Shown here piece after piece: positions 8,662 through 17,665 of a DNA stretch of 64,000 bases. Under the pieces are notes generated by a model. The model worked only from the letters and a program-made list of their open reading frames with translations, searched no databases and was not told where the DNA came from. Numbering within the stretch: position 1 is the stretch's first letter; the number at the start of each line of letters is the position of its first letter. Origin of the DNA: Clostridium sporogenes (lineage in GTDB: Bacteria > Bacillota > Clostridia > Clostridiales > Clostridiaceae); NCBI RefSeq assembly GCF_001020205.1, contig NZ_CP011663.1:248001-312000 (forward strand), written 5' to 3'. The translations under genes and the position numbers were made by a program.

Positions 8662-9501
8662 ATGGAGAAGATAAAAATCATAACAGATAGCACTGCTGAC
8701 TTACCTAAGGATATAATAGAAAAGTACGATATAGAGGTAATACCCTTATTTGTAAGTTTTGGCGATAAAGTTTACAAAGATGGTATAGATATAAAATTAG
8801 GGCAGTTGTTTACTAAAATAGAAAAGGAAAATGTTTTTCCACAAACTTCTCAAGTAAATCCTCAAAGATTTTATGAACATTATAAGAAATATATAGATAA
8901 GGGATACAGCATACTTTCTATACATTTATCCTCTAAAATGAGCGGTACTTATCAATCAGCATGCTTAGCAAAAGATATGTTAGATAGTGATAATATTACA
9001 ATTATAGATAGTAATAATGTAACATCAGGCTTAGGTCTTTTAGTTATTAAGGCTTGTAAATTAAGAGATGAAGGGCTTTCTATGGATGAAATAGTAAAAT
9101 GTGTAAAAGAAACTATACCACACATTAAAAGTGTACTAGCCTTTGAAACTTTAGATTATTTAGTAAAGGGTGGAAGGCTTTCAAAAACAGCAGGCTTTAT
9201 AGGAAATGTATTGGGAATAAAACCAATATTAGCTGTAGAGAATGGGGAAATGGTAGTTAAAGATAAAGTAAGGGGTAGCAAAAAAGCTATAAGAGCTATA
9301 TTTGAATATATAAATAAATTAGGTTTAAAGCAAGGTGAACCTTGTATTTTATTGCATGTAGAAAATAAGGACATATTAGGAACTTTAAGGGAAAATTTGA
9401 ATCGGGACGAGACTGATTTTATAGAATGTATGGTAGGTTGTGTAGTAGGAATTTATGCTGGACCGAGGGCTTGCGGTATATTCTTTATAGAAGATTATTA
9501 A
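8662..9501 (+). CDS. DegV family fatty-acid-binding protein
   Basis: 279 residues, standard for DegV/FakB proteins, which bind a fatty acid in a deep pocket. Some present it to the fatty-acid kinase FakA. The N-terminal ITDSTADLP and central HLSSKMSGTYQSA are the family signatures, and YLVKGGRLSK and GPRACGIFF follow in the C-terminal half. AGGAGG precedes the ATG. No fakA is seen nearby, so a role in phospholipid synthesis is only inferred. It ends just before a hairpin at 9512-9549. Confidence 0.9.
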   Translation: MEKIKIITDSTADLPKDIIEKYDIEVIPLFVSFGDKVYKDGIDIKLGQLFTKIEKENVFPQTSQVNPQRFYEHYKKYIDKGYSILSIHLSSKMSGTYQSACLAKDMLDSDNITIIDSNNVTSGLGLLVIKACKLRDEGLSMDEIVKCVKETIPHIKSVLAFETLDYLVKGGRLSKTAGFIGNVLGIKPILAVENGEMVVKDKVRGSKKAIRAIFEYINKLGLKQGEPCILLHVENKDILGTLRENLNRDETDFIECMVGCVVGIYAGPRACGIFFIEDY

Positions 9502-9511
9502 GTAAGAAATC

Positions 9512-9549
9512 TTTTTAGCTATATTCTAATTATAGGATATGGCTAAAAA
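9512..9549. terminator. Stem-loop after the degV-family gene
   Basis: 16-bp stem with two G-U pairs, 9512-9527 with 9534-9549. The 3' flank is not T-rich, so terminator strength on the plus strand is uncertain. The remaining AT-rich sequence up to 9792 shows no recognisable riboswitch. Confidence 0.5.
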
Positions 9550-9792
9550 TATGAGAATAATGTATACGGTTTCAAGCTTAAAATATAACAGTATATAATT
9601 ATTATATATAAAAAAATATAAAATTTATTATATATAGTAATTATAATTAATATATATAAAATAAAAAGGTAAAATTAACAAAAGATTAATAAAGTTTTAT
9701 ATATTCAGATAAAAAAGAAGGGAAAAAAAATCATTTGTAGAATTTATTCATTGCTAGATAAATTACCAATTATATCATAGGAGGGGAATTTA

Positions 9793-10896
9793 ATGAAAAA
9801 GAAAAAGATAATAGCGCTTTTAGCTACTGCGGTTATGGCAGTTTCATTATTTGCAGGCTGTGGGAGTAAAGATAGTGCCGGGAAACAATCAGCAGAAAAG
9901 AAGGAAAAGGTAAAAATAGGCCTTTCCACAGATGAGGGTGGATTAAATGATAAATCCTTTAACCAAGCTGCCGATGCAGGTGTTAAAAAAGCACAAAAAG
10001 AGCTTAATGTAGATTATAAACCAATTGAATCAAAACAAAAGGAAGATTATGAATCAAACCTAGAAGCCTTAGTAAATGATGGGTCAGATTTATCATTTGG
10101 TATAGGATACCAAATGGAAACAGCTATGACAAATGTTGCTAAAAAGTATACTGATAAAAATTTTGCTATAGTTGATACTGATAAGGTAAAGTTACCTAAT
10201 GTTCAATGTTTAACATTTAAAGATAATGAAGGCTCTTTTTTAATGGGCGTTATAGCAGGTAAAATGACGAAAACTAATAAAGTAGGATTTATTGGTGGTA
10301 AGGACTCTGCTGCTATAAATAAATTTGAGGCTGGTTTTATAGCTGGTGTTAAATCAGTTAATCCAGAAGCAGCAAAAGGATTAATAGGAACAAAGGATAA
10401 AGCAGGAGCAATGGTAAAATATGCAGATAGTTTTACCGATACAAATAAAGGATATGAATTAGGAAAATCATTATATGGCGCAGGTTGCGATATTGTATAT
10501 CATGCAGCTGGTGGAGTTGGAATAGGCTTATTTAAATCAGCAAAAGAATTAAATAAAGCAGATAAAAGAATATGGGCTATAGGTGTTGATAGAGATCAAG
10601 CAGCTGAAATGACAGAATATGCAGATATAATACTATCAAGTATGGTAAAAAGAGTAGACACTGCAACTTTTAATGCAACAAAAGAAGTTGTAGATGGTAC
10701 ATTTAAAGGTGGAAAACATATAGAATTAGGATTAAAAGAAGATGGTGTAGGTATAGCACCTTCCTCTAACAAAAATACTTCAAAAGAAACATTAGAATTA
10801 GTTGAAAAATATAGTAAAGAAGTGAAAGAAGGCAAAATAAAAGTTCCAGCTACAAGAGAAGAATTAGTTAAATTTACTCCAACAGAAATCAAATAA
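9793..10896 (+). CDS. BMP-family nucleoside-binding lipoprotein
   Basis: 367 residues. The signal peptide has a lipobox, LFAGC, so the mature protein is a lipid-anchored substrate-binding protein. The body matches the basic-membrane-protein/PnrA family (STDEGGLNDKSFNQAA near the N-terminus, YHAAGGVGIG, GVDRDQA). These bind purine or other nucleosides for an ABC importer. The ATPase and two permeases follow directly, giving a full importer. A terminator hairpin at 10938-10974 separates it from the ATPase, which would let the binding protein be made in excess. GGAGGGG precedes the start. Confidence 0.92.
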   Translation: MKKKKIIALLATAVMAVSLFAGCGSKDSAGKQSAEKKEKVKIGLSTDEGGLNDKSFNQAADAGVKKAQKELNVDYKPIESKQKEDYESNLEALVNDGSDLSFGIGYQMETAMTNVAKKYTDKNFAIVDTDKVKLPNVQCLTFKDNEGSFLMGVIAGKMTKTNKVGFIGGKDSAAINKFEAGFIAGVKSVNPEAAKGLIGTKDKAGAMVKYADSFTDTNKGYELGKSLYGAGCDIVYHAAGGVGIGLFKSAKELNKADKRIWAIGVDRDQAAEMTEYADIILSSMVKRVDTATFNATKEVVDGTFKGGKHIELGLKEDGVGIAPSSNKNTSKETLELVEKYSKEVKEGKIKVPATREELVKFTPTEIK

Positions 10897-10937
10897 TTTA
10901 TTGAGAAAATATTAGAAAATATTAGAAAATATAATGT

Positions 10938-10974
10938 TATAAAAGCTAGATGTACTCAACATCTAGCTTTTATA
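10938..10974 (+). terminator. Intra-operon terminator after binding-protein gene
   Basis: Perfect 16-bp stem, 10938-10953 with 10959-10974, and a 5-nt loop. The stem ends in CTTTTATA. Such partial terminators are common after binding-protein genes of ABC importers. Confidence 0.8.
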
Positions 10975-11036
10975 AACTATATATATTATAATTTTAGTTG
11001 TAGAACGTTTACAAATTTAAGAGTATAAAAAATACA

Positions 11037-11091
11037 TGGAGGGAGGCATCTAGTCTAGAAGGTATATAAACTTACGACTAGAAAAGAATGA
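11037..11091 (+). promoter_or_regulatory. Distant ribosome site and hairpin in front of the ATPase gene
   Basis: A strong Shine-Dalgarno sequence (TGGAGGGAGG, 11037-11046) lies 45 nt before the ATG, with no start codon at normal distance. CTAGTC (11050-11055) can pair with GACTAG (11076-11081). Folding this hairpin would bring the two within about 13 nt. Only a weak purine run lies directly before the ATG. Confidence 0.4.
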
Positions 11092-12624
11092 ATGGAAAAA
11101 GTAATTGAGATGAAAGGAATAACTAAAGTTTTTCCCGGAACTATAGCTAATGATGACGTTAACTTTGATTTGAATAAAAGTGAAACTCATGTATTGTTAG
11201 GTGAAAATGGTGCAGGAAAAACCACCCTTATGAATGTATTATATGGATTATATCAAGCAGAAAAAGGTGAAATATTTGTTAATGGTGAAAAAGTTAATAT
11301 ATTAGGACCTAATGATGCTATTAAACAAGGAATAGGTATGGTGCACCAGCACTTTATGCTAGTTCATAATTTTACTGTAGCAGAAAATATAGTACTTGGA
11401 ACAGAACCTAGAAAAGGGTTTAAGTTAGATATAAGTAAAGCCATAGAAGATGTGGAAGAAATATCAAAAAAATATGGTTTTTCAATAGATCCTAAATCTG
11501 TTATAGAGGATATATCAGTAGGACAACAACAAAAAGTAGAGATATTAAAAGCATTATACAGAGGCGCTGAAATACTTATATTAGATGAACCTACAGCGGT
11601 TTTAACACCGCAGGAAATTGATGAATTGGGTATAATTATTGATAATTTAAAAAATCAAGGAAAATCTATTATACTTATAACACATAAATTAAAAGAAGTT
11701 ATGAAAATGAGTGATAGAGTTACAATAATAAGAAGGGGGAAGGTTACAGGTTCCGTTAATACAAAGGAAACTAATATAGATGAGTTGGCAGAACTCATGG
11801 TAGGAAGAAAAGTTAATCTTCAAATGGATAAAAAACCTCAAAATTTAGGAAAAGAAATATTACAGGTACAGAATCTTAAGGCTAAAGATAAAAGAGGTGT
11901 TAATGTATTAAAGGATGTTAATCTTTCTGTAAGGCAAGGAGAAATCGTTGGTATAGCTGGAGTAGATGGCAACGGACAAAGTGAATTTATAGAAGTTTTA
12001 ACAGGACTTAGGAAGGCGGATGCCGGAAGTATAAATCTTAATGGAGAAGAAATACTTAATAAATCATCAAGACAAATAATAGATAAAGGTGTAGGCCATA
12101 TTCCTGAAGATAGACATAAGAGAGGATTAATACTTAAATATTCCCTTTATGAAAATTCTGTTTTAGGAAAACATCATAAAGCACCTTTTAGTAAAGGTAT
12201 AGTTATGGATTATAAAGCCATAAGGAAACATTGTAATACACTTATAGAAGAGTTTGATGTAAGAACCCCAAATGATGAGGTTAATGCATCTGCATTATCC
12301 GGAGGTAATCAACAAAAACTTATAGCAGCTAGAGAAATATCTAAGGACCCAGATCTGTTAATAGCATCTCAACCCACTAGGGGGTTAGATGTTGGGGCTA
12401 TAGAATATATTCATAAAAGGCTAATAGAGGAAAGAGAAAATGGAAAAGCTGTATTATTAGTTTCCTTAGAATTAGATGAAATACTATCTTTATCTGATAG
12501 AATTGCTGTTATGTACGATGGTAAAATAATAGAAATATTAGATAGAAAAGACGCCACAGAGCAAAAACTAGGTGTATTAATGGCTGGTGGGAAATTAGAA
12601 GATAATAAGAAAGAGGTGAAATAA
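11092..12624 (+). CDS. Nucleoside ABC importer, ATP-binding protein (two fused ABC domains)
   Basis: 510 residues with two ABC modules, as in the sugar/nucleoside (CUT2-like) class. The first has a canonical Walker A (GENGAGKTT), signature (SVGQQQKVEI) and Walker B (ILILDEPTAVL). The second has a degenerate Walker A (GVDGNGQSE), signature SGGNQQK and an altered Walker B (LIASQPTRGLD), as usual for this class, in which only one site hydrolyses ATP well. It resembles YufO/NupA-type proteins. It works with the BMP lipoprotein upstream and the two permeases downstream. The ATG lacks a strong adjacent ribosome site. Confidence 0.93.
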   Translation: MEKVIEMKGITKVFPGTIANDDVNFDLNKSETHVLLGENGAGKTTLMNVLYGLYQAEKGEIFVNGEKVNILGPNDAIKQGIGMVHQHFMLVHNFTVAENIVLGTEPRKGFKLDISKAIEDVEEISKKYGFSIDPKSVIEDISVGQQQKVEILKALYRGAEILILDEPTAVLTPQEIDELGIIIDNLKNQGKSIILITHKLKEVMKMSDRVTIIRRGKVTGSVNTKETNIDELAELMVGRKVNLQMDKKPQNLGKEILQVQNLKAKDKRGVNVLKDVNLSVRQGEIVGIAGVDGNGQSEFIEVLTGLRKADAGSINLNGEEILNKSSRQIIDKGVGHIPEDRHKRGLILKYSLYENSVLGKHHKAPFSKGIVMDYKAIRKHCNTLIEEFDVRTPNDEVNASALSGGNQQKLIAAREISKDPDLLIASQPTRGLDVGAIEYIHKRLIEERENGKAVLLVSLELDEILSLSDRIAVMYDGKIIEILDRKDATEQKLGVLMAGGKLEDNKKEVK

Positions 12625-12625
12625 G

Positions 12626-13729
12626 GTGAGTGACAATAGCAAGAAAAGAACTATAAGTAATGGTCTTATAAACGTTCTAAAATCTTTAGCATTTCCACTT
12701 GGTGCAATTGTAATTTCTATACTTGTATCCGTATTCTTTGTTATGTGGGCAAAGGGATATTCAATAACTGAATATTTTTCAGCTTTTAGTGATCTTTTCA
12801 CTACTATATGGCGAGGAAGCTTTGGAGATAAAAGAAAAACTCTTGAAACAATGATATATGTCACCCCTTTAATATTTACAGGAGTAGCTAATGCTATAGC
12901 CTTTAGATGTGGATTATTTAATATAGGGGTTGAAGGACAGTTTATAGTAGGAATGATATCTGCAGCAATACTAGGACTTATTCCAGGATTGAATCCAGTT
13001 GTACATGGGATATTAATAATATTAGGTGGAATAGTAGCGGGTTCTATTTGGGCAGGAATACCAGGATATTTAAAAGCTAAGATAGGAACAAATGAAGTTA
13101 TAAACACAATAATGATGAATTATTTAGGATTATATTTGGGAAATTATATAATATTAAGATCTAGATTTTCAGTTAAAAGTTCAGCTAGTACACCTATAAT
13201 TCAAAAAAGTGCTCAATTATTAAGGTTTAGTAATATGAGTAGAGCTAGTATAAGTTTAATAATAGGAATAGTGTTTGCTATATTTATATATTGGCTTTTA
13301 TGGAAAACTACCATAGGATATGAAATAAGAGCAGTTGGATTTAATCCATCTGGAGCCGAGTATGGCGGGATTAATATAGCTAAAAATACAATTTTAGCTA
13401 TGGTTTTATCAGGAGCTATTGCAGGTATAGGTGGAGCTACCCATGTAGCAGGTGTTATGCATCAAGCACAAGATATGATGGTATTACCTGGATTCGGATT
13501 CGATGGTATAGCCGTTGCACTACTTGCAAAAAATAATCCTATAGGGTGTATAGCTTCTGCTATACTATTTGGAGCATTAAACAGTAGTTCTAAGATGCTT
13601 CAACTTAATGGCATACCAAAGCAAATAGTTTATCTTGTTCAATCAATAATAATTATATTTGTAGCAACTGATTATATAGTAAAATATTTCTCAGAGAAAA
13701 AGAATAGGAAGGTGTTAATCAATGGATAG
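12626..13729 (+). CDS. Nucleoside ABC importer, permease (YufP-like)
   Basis: 367 residues from GTG, 1 nt after the ATPase stop. GAGGTGA lies at 12612-12618. It is a polytopic membrane protein of the branched-chain/nucleoside permease family (BPD_transp_2), with an N-terminal segment near 20-45 and many later ones. The conserved stretch FRCGLFNIGVEGQ and the motif AVGFNPSGAEYGGI match the loops that contact the ATPase. It forms a heterodimer with the next gene's product, which it overlaps by 8 nt. Confidence 0.92.
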   Translation: MSDNSKKRTISNGLINVLKSLAFPLGAIVISILVSVFFVMWAKGYSITEYFSAFSDLFTTIWRGSFGDKRKTLETMIYVTPLIFTGVANAIAFRCGLFNIGVEGQFIVGMISAAILGLIPGLNPVVHGILIILGGIVAGSIWAGIPGYLKAKIGTNEVINTIMMNYLGLYLGNYIILRSRFSVKSSASTPIIQKSAQLLRFSNMSRASISLIIGIVFAIFIYWLLWKTTIGYEIRAVGFNPSGAEYGGINIAKNTILAMVLSGAIAGIGGATHVAGVMHQAQDMMVLPGFGFDGIAVALLAKNNPIGCIASAILFGALNSSSKMLQLNGIPKQIVYLVQSIIIIFVATDYIVKYFSEKKNRKVLING

Positions 13730-14648
13730 TTTAATCATAATAGGATTAGTAACAGCCACATTAAGGACAGCTACACCTTTAGTTTTTGCAGGTCTTGGAG
13801 GAGTATTTTCAGAAAGAGCTGGTGTAGTTAATATAGGACTAGAAGGAATGATGGTCATGGGCGCTTTCTTTTCAGTATATGGTACATATTTAACAGGAAG
13901 CCCTTTAGTTGGTATATTATTTGCAATAGTAGCAGGAGCTTTGATTGCATTGTTACATGCGTTTTTAAGTATATCCTTAAAAGCAGATCAGGTTATATCA
14001 GGTACAGCAATAAATTTATTTTCATCTGCACTAGCTAGTTTTTTAATTTTTAAAATTTTTAAAAAGGGTGGGCAAACAGATATAGTTAAAGCATTAGCCT
14101 ATAATGTGCCAGCTTCAGTAAAATCAATACCTATAATAGGCTCAATACTATCAGGAATAAATTGGTTTGTTATCATTGCTTTAATACTTGTTTTTATATC
14201 TCATTATGTTTTATTTAAAACTCCAGTTGGATTAAGAATCAGATCAGTAGGTGAACATCCTAAAGCAGCAGATACTTTAGGAATAAATGTCTATAAAGTT
14301 AGATATCTATGTGTTATGTTATCAGGAGCTTTAGCCGGACTTGGAGGAGCAGCGTTAATAGGTATAACCCCTGTTTATAGAGAAGGAATGGTTGCAGGCC
14401 GTGGATTTATTGCCTTAGCAGCTATGATATTTGGTAATTGGAAACCTTTTGGAACTATGTTTGCTTGTTTATTATTTGCTTTTGGAGGTTCCTTTGAAAT
14501 ATTTGCTCAAGGTTTTAGTTGGAATTTGCCATCTGAATTTTATTCAAGTATACCATATATATTAACAATGTTAGCATTAGCAGGATTTGTAGGAAAAACT
14601 ACAGCACCAGCTGCAGACGGACAGCCATACGAAAAAGGTCAAAGATAA
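13722..14648 (+). CDS. Nucleoside ABC importer, permease (YufQ-like)
   Basis: 308 residues, start overlapping the previous permease. It belongs to the same BPD_transp_2 family, with the shorter build of the second subunit. FSERAGVVNIGLEGM and SVGEHPKAADTLGI are the family landmarks, and about eight hydrophobic segments are visible. It completes the lipoprotein-ATPase-permease-permease importer. Its stop codon lies within the base of a strong terminator, so the operon ends here. Confidence 0.92.
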   Translation: MDSLIIIGLVTATLRTATPLVFAGLGGVFSERAGVVNIGLEGMMVMGAFFSVYGTYLTGSPLVGILFAIVAGALIALLHAFLSISLKADQVISGTAINLFSSALASFLIFKIFKKGGQTDIVKALAYNVPASVKSIPIIGSILSGINWFVIIALILVFISHYVLFKTPVGLRIRSVGEHPKAADTLGINVYKVRYLCVMLSGALAGLGGAALIGITPVYREGMVAGRGFIALAAMIFGNWKPFGTMFACLLFAFGGSFEIFAQGFSWNLPSEFYSSIPYILTMLALAGFVGKTTAPAADGQPYEKGQR

Positions 14649-14677
14649 AAACTTGCCATTTGGCAAGTTTTTATCTT
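14642..14677 (+). terminator. Terminator of nucleoside importer operon
   Basis: Perfect stem, 14642-14658 with 14661-14677, and a 2-nt loop. The core is AAAAACTTGCCA with TGGCAAGTTTTT. The stop codon of the last permease is inside the left arm. Confidence 0.85.
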
Positions 14678-14748
14678 TAATTTTCAACTCTGATGTAGTA
14701 AATTTTTTTTTATGATATAATTAAAATGAAAGGGGGGTGTAGGAATTT

Positions 14749-16122
14749 ATGAATATGAATTTTGGCTTATCCTTAACACAGGAACAAAAGTTAATAATGA
14801 CACAACAAATGCAGTTATCTATTAAACTTCTTCAGATGTCTACCTATGAATTGCAACAATATGTTGAAAAGGAAGTTCAAGAAAATCCTGTTTTAGATTC
14901 TCAGAATACTGATAAAGAAGATAAGATTATAGAGGATATAAACTATAAAAAATTAATTAAACATTTAGAGGATAATGGAAATGAATATGGTAATTATAGT
15001 AGCTACAATAAAGAAGAAGAAACCTCACCTTTTAATTTTATATCCAATGAAAAATCATTAAAAGAATACTTACAAGAGCAAATTATAGAATTAAATGAAA
15101 ACAAATACATAAAGTCCATATGCATATACATAATAGAAAACATAGATGATAAAGGATATTTATCTGTAAACGATGAGGAAATATCTGAGGAATTAAAAGT
15201 TCCACTAGATTCAATAAAAGAAGCCATAGATATAGTACAGTCATTAGAACCAGATGGTATAGGTGCTAGGAATTTAAAAGAATGTTTAAAGATACAATTA
15301 AAAAAGAAATCCATAAATAATATCAAGATATGTGAAATTATAGACAATTATCTTCCTTTAGTAGCAGAGAATAGATATAATGTTATATCTAAAAAACTTG
15401 GTATATCAATAAAAAAGGCCCAGGAATATGGAGATGTTATAAAAACTCTTCAGCCTAAACCTTCAAGAGGATTTTATACTGGTGATGAAGTAAAATATAT
15501 AGTTCCAGATGCATATATAAAAAAAATAGATAACGAATACTATATAATTATGAATGAAGAACTATTACCTAAGTTAACAGTAAATAATTTATATAAAGAG
15601 ATAGTTTTAAATGATACAGATGAAAATGCAGTAGAATTTGTAAAAGAAAAATTAAATAGTGCCATTTTTTTAATTAAAAGTATAGAGAATAGAAAATCTA
15701 CAATTTATAGAGTATTAGAAAAAATTTTAGAAATACAAAAGGATTATTTTGATTTTGGAATTGAGTTTTTGAAACCAATGACTTTAAGGGAAATAGCTGA
15801 TAGTTTAGGTATGCATGAGTCTACTATAAGTAGAGCTATAAGAGATAAATATATAAATACTAATAGAGGTACCATACTTATAAAAGATTTATTTACTACG
15901 GGAATTACTGCTAATAATAGTACAGGGGAAGATATTTCTGTAGAATTTATAAAAAAAGAAATAAAAGAATTAATAGATAAAGAAGATAAGAAAAAGCCTA
16001 TATCTGATCAAATAATATGTAATATATTAAATAATAAGGGCATACAAATATCGAGAAGAACTGTGGCTAAATACAGAGAAGAGTTAGGTATACAATCTTC
16101 AAAATGTAGAAAGCGTTTTTAA
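14749..16122 (+). CDS. rpoN: RNA polymerase sigma-54 factor
   Basis: 457 residues. Region I at the N-terminus is Gln- and Leu-rich (QEQKLIMTQQMQLSI), the part that holds the holoenzyme inactive until an enhancer-binding ATPase acts. The core-binding domain follows. A helix-turn-helix (SLGMHESTISRAIRDKY) binds the -12 element and the RpoN box near the C-terminus (SRRTVAKYREELGI) reads the -24 element. In clostridia sigma-54 often controls amino-acid and carbon metabolism through dedicated activators. None lies next to it here. AAAGGGGGG precedes the ATG and TATAAT occurs at 14716-14721. Confidence 0.95.
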   Translation: MNMNFGLSLTQEQKLIMTQQMQLSIKLLQMSTYELQQYVEKEVQENPVLDSQNTDKEDKIIEDINYKKLIKHLEDNGNEYGNYSSYNKEEETSPFNFISNEKSLKEYLQEQIIELNENKYIKSICIYIIENIDDKGYLSVNDEEISEELKVPLDSIKEAIDIVQSLEPDGIGARNLKECLKIQLKKKSINNIKICEIIDNYLPLVAENRYNVISKKLGISIKKAQEYGDVIKTLQPKPSRGFYTGDEVKYIVPDAYIKKIDNEYYIIMNEELLPKLTVNNLYKEIVLNDTDENAVEFVKEKLNSAIFLIKSIENRKSTIYRVLEKILEIQKDYFDFGIEFLKPMTLREIADSLGMHESTISRAIRDKYINTNRGTILIKDLFTTGITANNSTGEDISVEFIKKEIKELIDKEDKKKPISDQIICNILNNKGIQISRRTVAKYREELGIQSSKCRKRF

Positions 16123-16156
16123 AAGCATGAGTTATAGATTATCATGCTTTTTTTAT
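16121..16156 (+). terminator. rpoN terminator
   Basis: 10-bp stem AAAAGCATGA/TCATGCTTTT (16121-16130 with 16142-16151), followed by a run of T. Confidence 0.85.
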
Positions 16157-16222
16157 TTAAATGTTAAGTGATTTTCAGATTTTTAGGTGGAGTTTGCTTA
16201 GAATAGTTTATCTAGTGATTGA

Positions 16223-16311
16223 CATTGATAGTATAAGGATTTTGAATAACTGAAGCCTTACAATTCTATAACATTTTGCTACAAGATAGGGTGGTATAAA
16301 TACTATCAATG
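16223..16311. other. 12-bp inverted repeat enclosing two smaller hairpins
   Basis: Perfect 12-bp arms at 16223-16234 and 16300-16311, separated by 65 nt. Inside, AAGG/CCTT (16235-16238 with 16256-16259) and CTAT/ATAG (around 16266 and 16286) can form two more stems, giving a three-way junction if transcribed. It overlaps a TTGACA at 16219-16224. It could be a structured RNA, an operator or a miniature element. No known class recognised. Nothing else is evident in the rest of the 16157-16455 gap. Confidence 0.4.
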
Positions 16312-16455
16312 GAATAAATTAAATTTGGTGAATTATGTAAAGATGTAAAATTAAAGATATAGAATTAAAAATACTGTTCAGGGGAAAAATAAATTTGAAT
16401 TTTTAGAAATAATATTGAAATTAAAAAAAATTTTTGAAAAATTTTAAAAAAACCC

Positions 16456-16484
16456 TTTAAAAGTAGGAAAGATTATCTTATAAT
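16456..16484 (+). promoter_or_regulatory. Promoter of cggR-gap
   Basis: TTTAAA (16456-16461) and TATAAT (16479-16484), 17-bp spacing. It lies directly upstream of the repeated GGGAC operator. Confidence 0.65.
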
Positions 16485-16490
16485 ATAAGT

Positions 16491-16526
16491 GGGACATAAA
16501 AAAGATATAAGGGACTTAAAAAGTCC
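16491..16526 (+). promoter_or_regulatory. CggR-type operator
   Basis: Two GGGAC direct repeats at 16491 and 16511, exactly 20 bp apart, each followed by an A/T-rich spacer. The second ends in AGTCC. In Bacillus subtilis CggR binds repeated GGGAC boxes one helical register apart, just downstream of the promoter, and is released by fructose-1,6-bisphosphate. The position here, overlapping the start of transcription, suggests autorepression of cggR-gap. Confidence 0.65.
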
Positions 16527-16558
16527 AAGGGGTTAATAGAAGCTGAGGAGTGTTCACA

Positions 16559-17590
16559 ATGGAAGATATTCTAAAGTTGCAGCAAAAGATAGTTCCGGAA
16601 ATGTTAAAGTTATTAGAAAAAAGATATAACATATTAAGGACTATTTACTATAAACAGCCTATAGGAAGAAGAGTTTTAGCAAATGATTTAGAAATAGGTG
16701 AAAGAATAGTAAGAACAGAAATTAATTTTCTAAAAAGTCAAAGCTTAATAGATATTAATTCTTCAGGTATGACTGTAACAAAAGAAGGGGAAGAAATAAT
16801 AGATAAGTTAAAATCCTTTATACATGAAGTAAAGGGATTAAAAGAAATAGAAAATATAATTAAAAATAAATTAGAAATATTTGAAGTTATAATTGTTCCA
16901 GGAAATTTAGATGAAGATATAACAGTTAAGAATGAATTGGGAAAAGCTGCAGCTAATTATTTGAAAAATATAGTACAAGATAAAGATATAATAGCATTAA
17001 CTGGTGGCAGTACTGTAAAAGAAGTTGTAGATAATATGCCAAAAATAAATACCTTAAAGGATGCAGTTGTAGTACCAGCAAGAGGTGGCATAGGAAGAGA
17101 TGTAGAATTACAGGCTAATACTTTAGTTGCAAATTTAGCTTCTAAAATTAATGCTAATTATAAATTGATGCATGTACAGGATAACCTTAGCGAAGCAGCA
17201 TTAAAAGCTGTTATGGAAGAAAAATCAATAAAAGAAGTATTAGATATGATACACAAAGTTAATATACTAATACATGGCATAGGAATAGCTGAAGTAATGG
17301 CCACTAGAAGAGGAATCGCATCAGAAGAAATAGCATATATAGAAGAAAAAAAAGCTGTAGCAGAAGCTTTTGGATATTACTTTGATATGAAAGGTAATGT
17401 GGTACATTCAAGCCCAACTATAGGAATAAAAAGAGAAAGCATAAAAAATGCAAACAAACTTATAGCAGTATCAGGGGGCAAAAAAAAGGCTAAAGCAATA
17501 CTGGCAGCAGAACTTAGAAATACAAATAGTGTATTAATAACAGATGAGGGAGCTGCTAGAGAAATTATTAATATTTTAGAAAATGAATAA
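16559..17590 (+). CDS. cggR: Central glycolytic genes regulator CggR
   Basis: 343 residues. The ATG at 16559 is 8 nt after GAGGAG. The in-frame GTG at 16550 overlaps that ribosome site. An N-terminal winged helix (about 15-75) is followed by a SorC-type sugar-phosphate effector domain with ALTGGSTVKEV and VVPARGGIGRDVE. CggR represses the lower-glycolysis genes when fructose-1,6-bisphosphate is scarce. The position directly upstream of gap, pgk, tpiA, gpmI and eno is the classic one, and a matching operator precedes it. Confidence 0.94.
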   Translation: MEDILKLQQKIVPEMLKLLEKRYNILRTIYYKQPIGRRVLANDLEIGERIVRTEINFLKSQSLIDINSSGMTVTKEGEEIIDKLKSFIHEVKGLKEIENIIKNKLEIFEVIIVPGNLDEDITVKNELGKAAANYLKNIVQDKDIIALTGGSTVKEVVDNMPKINTLKDAVVVPARGGIGRDVELQANTLVANLASKINANYKLMHVQDNLSEAALKAVMEEKSIKEVLDMIHKVNILIHGIGIAEVMATRRGIASEEIAYIEEKKAVAEAFGYYFDMKGNVVHSSPTIGIKRESIKNANKLIAVSGGKKKAKAILAAELRNTNSVLITDEGAAREIINILENE

Positions 17591-17665
17591 TACTAAATAA
17601 TTTAATTTATAAAAGATAAAAATATATAAAAAGAAAAATGTTTATAATTTTAGGAGGTACTTATA

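Noticed and set aside
9550..9792. Possible purine riboswitch before the nucleoside-binding lipoprotein
   Set aside because: No purine-riboswitch core or P1-P3 layout was found; the stretch is simple AT-rich sequence.
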